Notes under the pieces: generated by a model
Database searches by the model: none
The model's input: the letters and a program-made list of their open reading frames with translations, nothing else
Told to the model about the DNA's origin: nothing
DNA from: Clostridium sp.
GTDB taxonomy: Bacteria > Bacillota > Clostridia > Lachnospirales > Lachnospiraceae
Direction of reading: 5' to 3'
Assembly: GCA_023664325.1 (NCBI GenBank)
Contig: JAMPFS010000033.1
Location: forward strand, 1-37,928
DNA length: 37,928 nt
Program-made: the position numbers and the translations under genes
Part shown: positions 15,497 to 24,001 of the stretch, in pieces
Numbering within the stretch: the stretch's first letter is position 1
Layout: each line of letters starts with the position of its first letter

Positions 15497-15892
15497 ATGG
15501 CAGATAATATGAAATTAAAAATTGTTGCTCCGGAACGTATATTTTATGAAGGGGATACCTCTTTTTTAGAATTTACCACGACAGAGGGTGAAATGGGTAT
15601 CTATCCACAGCACATTCCGCTGACAGCGATTATTGCGCCGGGCGTACTTAAAATCCACGAGGACGATACGGTAAAGGAGGCTGCCTTGATGTCTGGTTTT
15701 GTGCAGATATTGAAGGATAGTGTCACAATATTAGCTGAGAGTGTGGAGTGGCCGGAGGAGATTGATATCAACCGTGCAAAGGAAGCAGAGATTCGCGCAA
15801 GGCGCAGAATTGATGATGAGGATGGTATTGATATGGATCGTGCGGAGCTTGCGCTTAAGAGGGCGCTGATACGTCAAAAGGTAATAAAATAA
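15497..15892 (+). CDS. atpC: ATP synthase F1 subunit epsilon
   Basis: The 131-residue protein has the N-terminal beta sandwich (LKIVAPERIFYEGDTSFLEF, TTEGEMGIYPQHIPL) and the C-terminal helical hairpin (AKEAEIRARRRIDD to the end), which in many species inhibits ATP hydrolysis. The ATG at 15497 fits AGGAG 8 bases upstream; another ATG at 15491 is too close. It closes the atp operon and is followed by a strong terminator. Confidence 0.93.
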   Translation: MADNMKLKIVAPERIFYEGDTSFLEFTTTEGEMGIYPQHIPLTAIIAPGVLKIHEDDTVKEAALMSGFVQILKDSVTILAESVEWPEEIDINRAKEAEIRARRRIDDEDGIDMDRAELALKRALIRQKVIK

Positions 15893-15899
15893 ATGCAGT

Positions 15900-15955
15900 A
15901 AATATCCGGCTATCATGTCTGCTAACAGGCAGGGATAGTCGGATATTTGTTTATA
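15900..15955 (+). terminator. Intrinsic terminator of the atp operon
   Basis: AAATATCCGGCTATC (15900-15914) pairs with GATAGTCGGATATTT (15934-15948), a 15-bp stem with one G-U pair. It starts 8 bases after atpC and is followed by GTTTAT. The T tail is short but the stem is long. Confidence 0.8.
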
Positions 15956-15975
15956 CAATTTGTATAAGACCAATT

Positions 15976-16034
15976 TTTCTTCAGAATTTCTTCATTTTTT
16001 CTTTTGCTATTTTGTAAAAATTTTTCTGTATGAT
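15976..16034 (+). promoter_or_regulatory. Candidate promoter and response-regulator repeats before the first two-component system
   Basis: TATGAT at 16029-16034 is a plausible -10 box but no good -35 hexamer is at 16-18 bases. Upstream, TTTCTTCA occurs twice (15976-15983 and 15987-15994) with an 11-base period, the usual spacing of half-sites for OmpR/PhoB-family regulators. This fits an activated promoter under autoregulation. Confidence 0.4.
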
Positions 16035-16083
16035 AATCATGTCAGAAAGCAAACATGACAGATAGGGGATGAGGAGAGTAACA

Positions 16084-16776
16084 ATGACAATACTTGTATG
16101 TGATGACGATAAGGAAATCGTAGAGGCTGTTTCTATTTATTTAAACCAGGAGGGCTATGAGGTTTGTCCTGCCTATAATGGGAGAGAAGCGTTGGAGCTT
16201 GTGAAGACGAGGGAGATACATTTAATCATTCTCGATATTATGATGCCGGAGTTAGATGGAATCCATGCATTGCTGAAACTTCGGGAACAGAGTTCGATAC
16301 CGGTGATTTTACTGTCTGCCAAATCGGAGGATGTGGATAAGATTCTTGGATTAAATGTAGGGGCAGATGATTATGTGACGAAGCCCTTTAATCCGCTTGA
16401 GCTGGTCGCACGGGTAAAATCCCAGCTTCGCCGTTATACGAAGCTTGGCGGTTTGGAAGTGGCAAATGGCAATCTGCTCGTGAATGGCTCCATTACGATG
16501 GATCGGGAGCAGAAAATTGTGACCGTGGACGGTGAAAATGTGAAACTCACACCAACGGAATTTAAGATTATGCAGCTTTTTATGGAAAATCCCGGTATCG
16601 TATTTTCATCTGCCCAGATTTACGAGCGTGTGTGGGAAGAGGATGCTTTTTCGACAGATAATATTGTCTCAGTGCATATAAGGCGGATTCGGGAAAAGAT
16701 AGAAATTAATCCGAAGAACCCGGATTATATCAAGGTAATGTGGGGCGTTGGATACCGCATGGAAAAGAAAGGCTGA
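16084..16776 (+). CDS. OmpR/PhoB-family response regulator
   Basis: The 230-residue protein has a receiver domain (acidic DDD at 7-9, phospho-acceptor D51 in LIILDIMMPELDG, K in DDYVTKPFNP) and a C-terminal winged helix (about 130-228; LTPTEFKIMQLFMENPG, IVSVHIRRIREKIE). It should be phosphorylated by the kinase encoded 10 bases downstream. GAGGAG precedes the ATG by 7 bases; a start at 16069 would overlap that ribosome site. The sequence resembles VanR-type regulators, but no van genes are nearby and the target genes are unknown. Confidence 0.93.
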   Translation: MTILVCDDDKEIVEAVSIYLNQEGYEVCPAYNGREALELVKTREIHLIILDIMMPELDGIHALLKLREQSSIPVILLSAKSEDVDKILGLNVGADDYVTKPFNPLELVARVKSQLRRYTKLGGLEVANGNLLVNGSITMDREQKIVTVDGENVKLTPTEFKIMQLFMENPGIVFSSAQIYERVWEEDAFSTDNIVSVHIRRIREKIEINPKNPDYIKVMWGVGYRMEKKG

Positions 16777-16786
16777 AGGAAAAAAT

Positions 16787-19696
16787 ATGGAAAAAAATGA
16801 GGAAAAAAGAGAAGAAAAAAAGATTGGAAGAAAGTGGTATTACACCACAGGGGGTAAACGGTTCCGTGGCTTCTTATGCATGCTTACCTTTGCGGTATTT
16901 TTGATAAGCGCAGAACTTGTTTTTCTGGCATGGAATTATTTCGGGGAGGATATCTTCCCGATTCGTTCTAAGGATTACCATGAGACCATCCGGTACAGCA
17001 ATGACGTGGCAACAGAGTATTCCACCCTGCTGGCAGCGATTGATACCTTAGAGAACGAAAAAAACAGGAATGCGCTCTGTATTATCAATACAGCCAGCAA
17101 TGAAATGAATGATTATGATTTGCAGGATTTGAAAAGTTACGATCCGGAGGAAGCGCTGCCGAATCAGCTGGAGGATATAGAGAAATATATCACAAATAGT
17201 GAAGACATCCAGACGAAATTCCAGAATCCGCTATACAATTATTCCCAGATGCTGCGGCTTTTGGCGACAGGGAGTGGAAAGAACAGCTATATGTATTTTT
17301 CAAAGGGGGGCTTTAAAAACCTTTTCCTGTATTATGGTACGCAGAATACAAACCACCGTTATTCCTCTGAATTTTCGGAAAAAGCGTATTTTATCTTTAA
17401 GACGAAAAAAGTGTGGGGTGGCACAGACGGGAATGAAGCGGTCATTGAGGTACGCGTTTCCGTGAGTGGAGAACCCGAGACGTCTGAATCCACGAATGTG
17501 ATGTTTGAGACATATGATTCTGAAGATGACACCGTGAAATCGTATGAGTCGTTGAATGATGCGATGGCGGGTGGAGAGGAATATGCGGTGTACGATCCGG
17601 AGGAGGATGTATATTACTCCACAATGGATAACTATTTTGAGCCATATGATTCTTATTTGTATGATTGCAGCGAGGTGCTTTCCGCATTGGATCAGCATAC
17701 AGGTTATGAGAGAAACAGGCTTGACAATATTGTGCTGCCGCTGTTATGGTCAGAGAATAAGAGTATACAAAGTGTATTAGAGGAAAAGGCAGGAGACAGT
17801 GATGCGGAGACTGCGGCTGCTGAACTGAAGGCTATGAAAAATGGCGCCTTTGTATATTATGTTACATGCAGGGATTTTACCTATAAAAACGTAGACAGCA
17901 TAGAGGAAATTACGAGTCTGCCGTACTCTTATTGCATAGAGCGGGGAGTTTCAAATACCCAGGCAGAAAAGGCTCAGAAAACAGTGGAAAGTCTTGATAT
18001 GGACAATCATTTTGAAGATGTTTTAGTGAAATGTTTTCCCAATAGGTATATGCTTGTCTGCTTTGGGGTGGATTATGACAGGGTGGCAGCGAATGTAACA
18101 GAGCGTGATGAGCTTGCGCAAACCCCATCCTATATGAATTACCGGATATATAGTGAAGTGATTGATTACGTCAATCCCATGTCCGTGGTGGCAGTCGTTT
18201 CATTGATTCTGCTAATATTCCAGGCTGTGAGCCTGGTTCTGACAACCGGAAGACAGGGAAAGAAGGATGTGGAACAGGGAACCAATTTGGATATTACGCT
18301 TAATGCCTATGACAATCTGCCAACAGAATTATGGTTGCTTGTCACAGCGCTGGTGATGGGGATATGCATTGTGCCGGTAATATTCGGCATAGGGGTATAT
18401 GTTGACCTGAACCATTTCGATCAGAGTATTCTGGAATGTGTATTGCCAAGTACAGCCAGTATCATGCCGTTTGGTTTCTTTTTGATGGAGTTGACTTTAA
18501 GTTTTGCGAGAAGGGTGAAGGCAAAGAATCTTAGATCAAAAAGCCGCCATTACCTGAAAAGGGGATTTCGCTGGTGCAGGGCAAGGGTTTCCGGTCTTTA
18601 CAGAAAATGCATGCATTTTTATTACAGACAAAATGGAGTAAAGAGGCTGTGGCTGTTGTTTTTGGTGTATCTGGGTGTTTTGTTTGTCTGTATGCTGGTG
18701 CTTGTGTACTGGGGACAGTATGGCGCAATCGTTTCCGGGAAACTGAAAGGGTTTTCAAATAATGCGGTGTCTGTGGCGGTTTTGCTTTTGATTGTCATTC
18801 TCATTGTATTGCATGTTGGTTCCTTTATCATTATACGCAGGCTTTGCAGGGATTTAAAACAACTGATTCAGTGTGTCGAGGATATTACGAAGGGAGAGCT
18901 TGACAGCAAATGCGAGCTGAAAACAAAACACAGCTTTTTTCACGAGCTGGCGGATGGCATCAATCACATTGGTGATGGCTTGAGGGCAGCGGTGGAGACA
19001 TCCATAAAAGATGAGCGCATGAAGACGGAGCTTATCACGAATGTATCCCATGACTTAAAGACACCGCTTACATCTATTATAAACTATGTGGATTTACTGA
19101 AAAAAGAAGAAATGCCGTCGGAGGATGCCAGGCATTATCTGGAAGTGTTAGATACAAAATCCCAGCGTTTAAAGCAGTTGACGGAAGATTTGGTAGAGGC
19201 GGCGAAAGCAAATTCCGGAAGCATAGAACTTACCTGTATGCCGCTTGCTTTTGACGAGCTGATGCGTCAGGCAATCGGTGAATTTGAGGACAAATTTGCA
19301 AAGAGAGACTTGACTTTGGTTGCGGCTTATCCCGAACAGCCAACCGTAATTATGGCAGACGGAAGGCGGCTGTTCCGTGTTCTTGAGAATGTGCTGCAAA
19401 ATGCATACAAATATGCATTGGCGGGAACCAGAATCTATGCAGATTTATCTAATAATATGGGAGAGGCTGTATTTACACTGAAAAATGTATCTGCCGCACA
19501 GTTAAATATCAGTCCGCAGGAGCTGATGGAGCGGTTCACCCGTGGCGATGCGGCAAGGACAACGGAGGGCAGTGGTTTAGGTTTGTCGATTGCAAAGGAT
19601 CTCACACACCTCATGGAGGGAACTTTTGAAATCCAGTTGGATGGGGATCTCTTCAAGGTCATTCTGAGGTTTCCGGAATATGAGAAAACAGAGTGA
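16787..19696 (+). CDS. Large multi-TM sensor histidine kinase
   Basis: The 969-residue kinase begins with a lysine/glutamate-rich cytoplasmic segment and a membrane helix (about 27-49). An extracellular domain of about 410 residues without recognised motifs follows. Then come about five more helices (near 463-487, 514-540, 550-570, 620-642 and 658-682), a HAMP-like linker (CVEDITKGELDSKCELK), and the kinase core: H755 in NVSHDLKTPLTSIINY, N box LENVLQNAYKYA and G box GSGLGLSIAKDL. The autokinase motifs are intact. Six helices plus a huge outer domain are unusual; most kinases have two. The ATG at 16787 follows AAGGA. The regulator gene directly upstream is the likely partner. Signal unknown. 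Confidence 0.9.
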   Translation: MEKNEEKREEKKIGRKWYYTTGGKRFRGFLCMLTFAVFLISAELVFLAWNYFGEDIFPIRSKDYHETIRYSNDVATEYSTLLAAIDTLENEKNRNALCIINTASNEMNDYDLQDLKSYDPEEALPNQLEDIEKYITNSEDIQTKFQNPLYNYSQMLRLLATGSGKNSYMYFSKGGFKNLFLYYGTQNTNHRYSSEFSEKAYFIFKTKKVWGGTDGNEAVIEVRVSVSGEPETSESTNVMFETYDSEDDTVKSYESLNDAMAGGEEYAVYDPEEDVYYSTMDNYFEPYDSYLYDCSEVLSALDQHTGYERNRLDNIVLPLLWSENKSIQSVLEEKAGDSDAETAAAELKAMKNGAFVYYVTCRDFTYKNVDSIEEITSLPYSYCIERGVSNTQAEKAQKTVESLDMDNHFEDVLVKCFPNRYMLVCFGVDYDRVAANVTERDELAQTPSYMNYRIYSEVIDYVNPMSVVAVVSLILLIFQAVSLVLTTGRQGKKDVEQGTNLDITLNAYDNLPTELWLLVTALVMGICIVPVIFGIGVYVDLNHFDQSILECVLPSTASIMPFGFFLMELTLSFARRVKAKNLRSKSRHYLKRGFRWCRARVSGLYRKCMHFYYRQNGVKRLWLLFLVYLGVLFVCMLVLVYWGQYGAIVSGKLKGFSNNAVSVAVLLLIVILIVLHVGSFIIIRRLCRDLKQLIQCVEDITKGELDSKCELKTKHSFFHELADGINHIGDGLRAAVETSIKDERMKTELITNVSHDLKTPLTSIINYVDLLKKEEMPSEDARHYLEVLDTKSQRLKQLTEDLVEAAKANSGSIELTCMPLAFDELMRQAIGEFEDKFAKRDLTLVAAYPEQPTVIMADGRRLFRVLENVLQNAYKYALAGTRIYADLSNNMGEAVFTLKNVSAAQLNISPQELMERFTRGDAARTTEGSGLGLSIAKDLTHLMEGTFEIQLDGDLFKVILRFPEYEKTE

Positions 19697-19860
19697 TACA
19701 AAAACGTTACAAAATATACACATATAGTTCACCGGAACTCCATATAATGATGTTGGAGTCGAAAAGTCTTTTGAGCCTGCATCATATGATGTTAGTGTAC
19801 CAGCGCTCACACAACGCATATCAGGTGGCTGGCAATTTGGAGCAGAAGTGGAGGTTAGCA

Positions 19861-20661
19861 ATGAAGGTTGGATTGACACAGATGGATATTGTCTGGGAAG
19901 ATAAGCAGAAAAATATGGACAAGGCAAGGCGGCTCATGGAAGAAGCGGCAAAACAGGGAGTTGATTTGCTGGTGTTTCCTGAGATGACACTGACGGGTTT
20001 TACAATGAATACGTCTCTTGCGGGAGAAGAAATGTTGTTTTCTCCAACCTTACGTTTTTTCAAAGAACAGTCAAAGGAATTTGATATGGCAATTGCCTTT
20101 GGATATGTGGAAGATTTTGGGCAGGAGTATTATAATAAGCTGATGATTGTATCACAGGGCAAGGTGATTTTTGATTATGACAAGATACATCCCTTTAACT
20201 ATAGCGAGGAAGGAAAACATTATATTGGCGGGCATGAGGTGAAACTGGTGAATTTCCGGGATGTAGTGATATCCGGATTTGTCTGCTATGATTTGCGGTT
20301 TCCGGAGATTTTCCAGACAGTGGCAGACGAGGCGCAGTTAATTTTGGTGATTGCCAACTGGCCAAAGGAACGGGTCTATCAATGGGAGGCGCTGTTGAGG
20401 GCGCGGGCGATAGAAAACCAGTGCTATGTGGTGGGCGTCAATCGTATCGGCAGAGGAAACGGGCTGGAATATGTGGAAAGCTCTATGGCATTTGATCCGA
20501 TGGGAGAGAGGCTCACAAAAGCGCATAGTAAGGCGGAGCTTCAGGTGGTGGAGCTGCATGCGGGAATGGTAAAGGAAATCAGGCGAAAATTTCCATTTCG
20601 GGCAGACCGGCAGACCGATCTGTATATTGATTTGTATGAGAGAATGGAAAAGAAAATTTAA
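19861..20661 (+). CDS. Carbon-nitrogen hydrolase, omega-amidase/nitrilase family
   Basis: The 266-residue protein has the Glu-Lys-Cys triad of the nitrilase superfamily: E41 in LLVFPEMTLTGF, K108 in FDYDKIHPF and C142 in SGFVCYDLRFPE. The overall pattern (RARAIENQCYVVGVNRIG, a Met-rich N-terminal motif) is closest to Nit2/YafV omega-amidases, which hydrolyse 2-oxoglutaramate or 2-oxosuccinamate to the oxo-acid and ammonia. The exact substrate cannot be read from sequence. The ATG at 19861 has GGAGG 5 bases upstream; a longer open frame from 19693 has no ribosome site. It is transcribed toward the hlyIII-like gene, with a shared terminator between them. Confidence 0.85.
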   Translation: MKVGLTQMDIVWEDKQKNMDKARRLMEEAAKQGVDLLVFPEMTLTGFTMNTSLAGEEMLFSPTLRFFKEQSKEFDMAIAFGYVEDFGQEYYNKLMIVSQGKVIFDYDKIHPFNYSEEGKHYIGGHEVKLVNFRDVVISGFVCYDLRFPEIFQTVADEAQLILVIANWPKERVYQWEALLRARAIENQCYVVGVNRIGRGNGLEYVESSMAFDPMGERLTKAHSKAELQVVELHAGMVKEIRRKFPFRADRQTDLYIDLYERMEKKI

Positions 20662-20671
20662 AAAGAATAAC

Positions 20672-20728
20672 AGGGAGCTGCTTTTGCAAGGTTGCATTTG
20701 CTGTTTTGCCAAAGCAGTTCCCTTTGCT
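20672..20728. terminator. Terminator between convergent genes
   Basis: GGGAGCTGCTTTTGC (20674-20688) pairs imperfectly with GCCAAAGCAGTTCCC further right, followed by TTTGCTTA. The stem allows mismatches and G-U pairs. It sits between the nitrilase gene and the convergent hlyIII-like gene and may act in both directions. Confidence 0.55.
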
Positions 20729-21390
20729 TATGCCAGATAATGATATACGAGAATAAAGTGGCATAAACTGCCAAGCATAACAAATACATGGAACAGTTCA
20801 TGGTTGCCGAAATTCTTCCAGTGATGCTTTTTGAAAAGCGGGAGCTTTAATGCATAGATAATGCCGCCAATGGTGTAGATGATACCGCCGACTAACAGCC
20901 ACATAAATGCAGAAACGGACAAATTTTTCATTATGGAGGAAAATCCAAAAACGCACAGCCAGCCCATTCCGATGTACATTGCGGAGGACAGCCAGTGAGG
21001 ACAGGTAATCCAGCAGATTTTGAAAATCGTTCCGATCATTGTGATTGCCCATACGGTAATTAGGAGTGGGATGCCAATATTTTTGGGAAGCACCATCAGG
21101 CATATCGGCGTGTAGGAGCCGGCAATCAGCACAAAAATCATGGCATGGTCAATTTTACGCAGTACCTTATTCATTTTTTCGGAAATGTCGAAAGTGTGGT
21201 ACACGGTGCTTGCGCCATAAAGGCAGATCATGCTGGCAATAAATATGGCAAAGGCGCCTAAGTATGAGCTGTTTAGACCATTGGATGCCTTGAAAAGCAA
21301 TGGTATTGCCGCCAGCAGCGCCATGATCATGGCAATAAAATGCGTAAGCGCGCTTCCCGGATCTTTTACTTTAAATAAATTCTTGTTCAT
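20728..21390 (-). CDS. Hemolysin III / PAQR family membrane protein
   Basis: The 220-residue protein has seven predicted membrane helices and the PAQR metal-site motifs: LYGASTVYHTF, KIDHAMIFVLIAGSYTP and GNHELFHVFVMLGSLCHF. Bacterial members (YqfA, YplQ, HlyIII) are probable zinc-dependent membrane hydrolases or envelope-homeostasis proteins; the name hemolysin III is historical and does not show a toxin role. GAAAGGACG lies about 10 bases before the ATG at 21390. It is the only - strand gene in the right part of the window and is divergent from the flavin reductase-like gene. Confidence 0.9.
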   Translation of the reverse strand: MNKNLFKVKDPGSALTHFIAMIMALLAAIPLLFKASNGLNSSYLGAFAIFIASMICLYGASTVYHTFDISEKMNKVLRKIDHAMIFVLIAGSYTPICLMVLPKNIGIPLLITVWAITMIGTIFKICWITCPHWLSSAMYIGMGWLCVFGFSSIMKNLSVSAFMWLLVGGIIYTIGGIIYALKLPLFKKHHWKNFGNHELFHVFVMLGSLCHFILVYHYLA

Positions 21391-21541
21391 AAAAACACGT
21401 CCTTTCTATTACAAACACTACAACATATAGTATTCAAAACTATGTTATCTTGTTTAAGATGATACCACTTATGAATAGGATATGCAAGTCCTTTTTTCCC
21501 ATTCATGGAAATTAAAAACAATAAAATAAGGAAAAGGGTGA

Positions 21542-21570
21542 TTGCGCCATTCCCAATTTTTATATATAAT
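21542..21570 (+). promoter_or_regulatory. Promoter of the 21.6-26.4 kb gene cluster
   Basis: TTGCGC (21542-21547), a 17-base spacer and a perfect TATAAT (21565-21570) lie 40 bases before the first gene of the cluster. Confidence 0.6.
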
Positions 21571-21609
21571 AAAGACTGTCTAAAAAGATTGAGAAGTGAG
21601 GTATCCATT

Positions 21610-22173
21610 ATGGCAAAACAATCATGGAAACCGGGAAATATGTTATATCCGGTACCGGCAGTTCTGATAAGCTGCAGGGATAAGAACGGAAATGACAATG
21701 TACTTACCGTTGCATGGGCAGGCACGATTTGCTCCGATCCGGCAATGCTTTCCATTTCGGTGAGAAAAGAACGGTATTCGTATAAAATGATAAAGGAAAG
21801 TGGTGTTTTTGTGGTAAATCTCACCACAAAAGCACTTGTAGAGGCAACAGATTACTGCGGCGTCAGGAGTGGCAGGGATGAGGATAAGTTTGCGGTTATG
21901 GGGCTTATAAAGGGCGAGGCAGAGAAAATCAATGCGCCGATTATTTTGGAAAGCCCTGTGAATATTGAGTGTGAGGTAAAGCAGGTATTAGAGCTTGGAA
22001 GCCACGACATGTTTATCGCCGAGGTGGTGAATGTCCAGGTTTCGGATGAGCTGTTAGACGAGAGGGGAAGCTTTAAGCTTCAGGATGCCAATCTGCTTGC
22101 CTATTCACATGGTGAGTATTTCGAGCTTGGAGACAAGCTTGGAACATTTGGATTTTCGGTTAAGAAAAAATAG
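21610..22173 (+). CDS. Flavin reductase-like FMN-binding split-barrel protein
   Basis: The 187-residue protein belongs to the flavin reductase-like domain family: MLYPVPAVLISCRDKNGNDNV near the start in two parts, TVAWAGTICSDPAMLSISVR, YKMIKESGVFVVNL and a C-terminal HGEYFELGDKLGTFG. Such proteins bind FMN and reduce flavin, or in some cases act in electron transfer under anaerobic conditions. No partner oxygenase is encoded nearby. The ATG at 21610 has GAGGT about 9 bases upstream; upstream in-frame codons overlap the promoter and are rejected. It is the first gene of a same-strand series with short gaps. Confidence 0.85.
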   Translation: MAKQSWKPGNMLYPVPAVLISCRDKNGNDNVLTVAWAGTICSDPAMLSISVRKERYSYKMIKESGVFVVNLTTKALVEATDYCGVRSGRDEDKFAVMGLIKGEAEKINAPIILESPVNIECEVKQVLELGSHDMFIAEVVNVQVSDELLDERGSFKLQDANLLAYSHGEYFELGDKLGTFGFSVKKK

Positions 22174-22190
22174 AAAAGAGGAAGTTTGTT

Positions 22191-23759
22191 TTGAAAAAAA
22201 TTAAGTTTAAAACCCGTATGCAATGGGGATGGTTTAAGGCAGCGCTTATTGGCGCATGCTTCGGACTGCTGATTGCTCCGGCAGTGGGCAGCACTCTCGG
22301 AATGACAAATACGGCGCTTGATTTGGCCCGTTCATTTTTGGAAAGTATTTCTTTCGGGCCGAAGATCAAGGTTATGATAAATGGTGATGTGGTGGCACTG
22401 GCAAAGACAAAGGAGGAGGGTGAGGCGGCATTTAAGGCGGCACGTCTTGCCTACAATGCAGAGGGTGTGAGGCTTCTGGATGTAAATGCTGATTTTGAAG
22501 AGGTGGACAAAGAAAAGGATGCAGACACGGTGAAAGGAATGAAGGTGTTGCAGGATGAGGCGCTTAGCGGGAAAATCCTTGCAAGCTTTGATGCCTGCGC
22601 GGATAAAGACAGGGAGTTGGCATATACCATGCGGATTGACGATTACACGGTCACGGTGGACAGCATGGAAAACCTGGTGGCAGTGTTGGAAAAAGCGCAG
22701 GGGCAGTATGATGAGGGGAATCATTTTCAGGTGAATCTCGTGGCTCCGGAAAGCCGGAATGTAACGATGTACGAGGTTGGCATCACGAGTGACGGTTCGG
22801 TTGGTTCCGGTGACCCGGCGCAGGATGGCGGTGACGAACCGCAGGCGGAAGATGACGGCGTTAAGTACATTGGGTTTTCTGAAAAGATTCAGGTGATGCA
22901 GACCTATGTGGACAAAAGCCGGATTAAGGATGAGCAGACCACATATGACGAGATTACCAGGCAAAAGGATGAGCCGGGAATTTATGTGGTGAAGTCCGGT
23001 GATTATCTGGATTTGATTGCAGAAAAAAATAATATGACGGTGGAGCAGATTAAGGAATTGAACCCGGGTATTGAGTCGGATGAAAATCTCTTTTATGATG
23101 ACCGGTTAAATGTGGTCGTGCAGACAGCGGCAGTGCAGATCCTTGTGAAAAAGCAGGAGACTTATGAGGAGAAGTACTACGAGGATGTGGTTTATGAGGA
23201 TGACGACAATATGTTTATCGGGGAGACAGAGGTGGTTCAGGAGGGCTCCGAGGGTACGCATATCGTGACAGACCTCGTTACATATCAGAATGATGTTGAA
23301 AGTGACAGGGAACAGCTAAAGGAAAATGTGACAGTGGCAGCCGTTGCCCAGATTGTCAGGAGAGGAACGAAGTCCAAGCCTACCTATATGTATCCGGTGA
23401 CAAACTGGAATGTAACCTCCAATTTTGGATACCGCTGGGGAAGGCTGCATGCCGGAACAGACGTCGGCGTTCCGGTGGGAACTACGGTGCGCGCCTCCCG
23501 TGCAGGGCAGGTGATTACGGCAGGCTGGGTTGGCGGTTATGGAAACTGTGTCATGATTGACCACGGAGACGGTGTGTGGACAGTTTATGGGCATTTAAGC
23601 GAGTTTACCACGACTGTCGGAAACTATGTGAACCAGGGAGACCAGATTGCGCTTTCCGGTAACACGGGGCGGAGTACAGGACCGCATTTGCATTTTGAGA
23701 TCCGTGTAAACGGAAGCGCCGTGGATGCGACGCCATACCTTGCGGGAACGACGAATTGA
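22191..23759 (+). CDS. LysM-G5-M23 peptidoglycan endopeptidase
   Basis: The 522-residue protein has a membrane anchor or signal segment (about 14-36) and a charged unrecognised region (about 50-250). A LysM wall-binding repeat follows (about 263-305; YVVKSGDYLDLIAEKNNMTV), then a G5 domain (about 312-395) and a C-terminal M23 metallopeptidase. Zinc and catalytic residues are H420 and D424 in HAGTDVG, and H499 and H501 in GPHLHFE, so the active site appears complete. It would cut peptide crosslinks outside the membrane. The start is TTG at 22191 with AGAGGA 8 bases upstream. It lies 17 bases after the flavin reductase-like gene and its stop is next to the ribosome site of the small membrane protein gene. 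Confidence 0.9.
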   Translation: MKKIKFKTRMQWGWFKAALIGACFGLLIAPAVGSTLGMTNTALDLARSFLESISFGPKIKVMINGDVVALAKTKEEGEAAFKAARLAYNAEGVRLLDVNADFEEVDKEKDADTVKGMKVLQDEALSGKILASFDACADKDRELAYTMRIDDYTVTVDSMENLVAVLEKAQGQYDEGNHFQVNLVAPESRNVTMYEVGITSDGSVGSGDPAQDGGDEPQAEDDGVKYIGFSEKIQVMQTYVDKSRIKDEQTTYDEITRQKDEPGIYVVKSGDYLDLIAEKNNMTVEQIKELNPGIESDENLFYDDRLNVVVQTAAVQILVKKQETYEEKYYEDVVYEDDDNMFIGETEVVQEGSEGTHIVTDLVTYQNDVESDREQLKENVTVAAVAQIVRRGTKSKPTYMYPVTNWNVTSNFGYRWGRLHAGTDVGVPVGTTVRASRAGQVITAGWVGGYGNCVMIDHGDGVWTVYGHLSEFTTTVGNYVNQGDQIALSGNTGRSTGPHLHFEIRVNGSAVDATPYLAGTTN

Positions 23760-23770
23760 GGTTGATGGAT

Positions 23771-23986
23771 ATGGAGATATTAGCGGTTATCATGATGGTG
23801 ACGGGTGTGGTGCTTTTGGCAGCCGGGAAAAATGTGGCAAACCATCTGCCGCCGGATTACCAGGGAGAGGATGACGGTTTCCGGCAGTTGCTACAGACAA
23901 TGGGAGGGCTGGTAAGAGGCGCCGGCGTGGTGTTATTTGTGATTGGCGCAGTGAGCATGGCAATGTGTGCGCTGCATGTATTTTAA
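23771..23986 (+). CDS. Small two-TM membrane protein, unknown
   Basis: The protein of about 71 residues has a helix at the start (MEILAVIMMVTGVVLLAAG), a short loop (NHLPPDYQGEDDGFRQ) and a second helix (about 46-68). I do not recognise the family. The gene begins within 12 bases of the M23 peptidase stop codon and ends 15 bases before the hydrolase gene, so it is almost certainly translated as part of the cluster. Starts at 23765 or 23771 are both possible; GAGG at 23758-23761 favours 23771. Confidence 0.6.
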   Translation: MEILAVIMMVTGVVLLAAGKNVANHLPPDYQGEDDGFRQLLQTMGGLVRGAGVVLFVIGAVSMAMCALHVF

Positions 23987-24001
23987 TGAAGGAGGACAAA
24001 A

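Noticed and set aside
16084..19696. Vancomycin-resistance-type VanRS pair
   Set aside because: The regulator has VanR-like features common to many OmpR-type proteins, but the kinase layout is quite different and there are no ligase or dehydrogenase genes nearby.
19780..19791. Palindrome CATCATATGATG before the nitrilase gene
   Set aside because: A single copy with no convincing promoter near it; chance occurrence is likely in this base composition.
19728..19899. A frame upstream of and overlapping the nitrilase start that reads protein-like (for example SFEPASYDVSVPALTQRISG)
   Set aside because: It has no start codon or ribosome site, begins after a stop at 19725, and its second half is only the shifted nitrilase gene. 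It could be a relic but cannot be supported.
20728..21390. Hemolysin III gene as a virulence factor
   Set aside because: The protein has PAQR metal motifs typical of housekeeping membrane proteins; the family name alone does not support a toxin role.
21424..21448. Imperfect inverted repeat AACATATAGT / ACTATGTT upstream of the hlyIII-like gene
   Set aside because: It needs a two-base gap to pair and lies in AT-rich DNA without a clear promoter around it, so it is not strong enough to call an operator.
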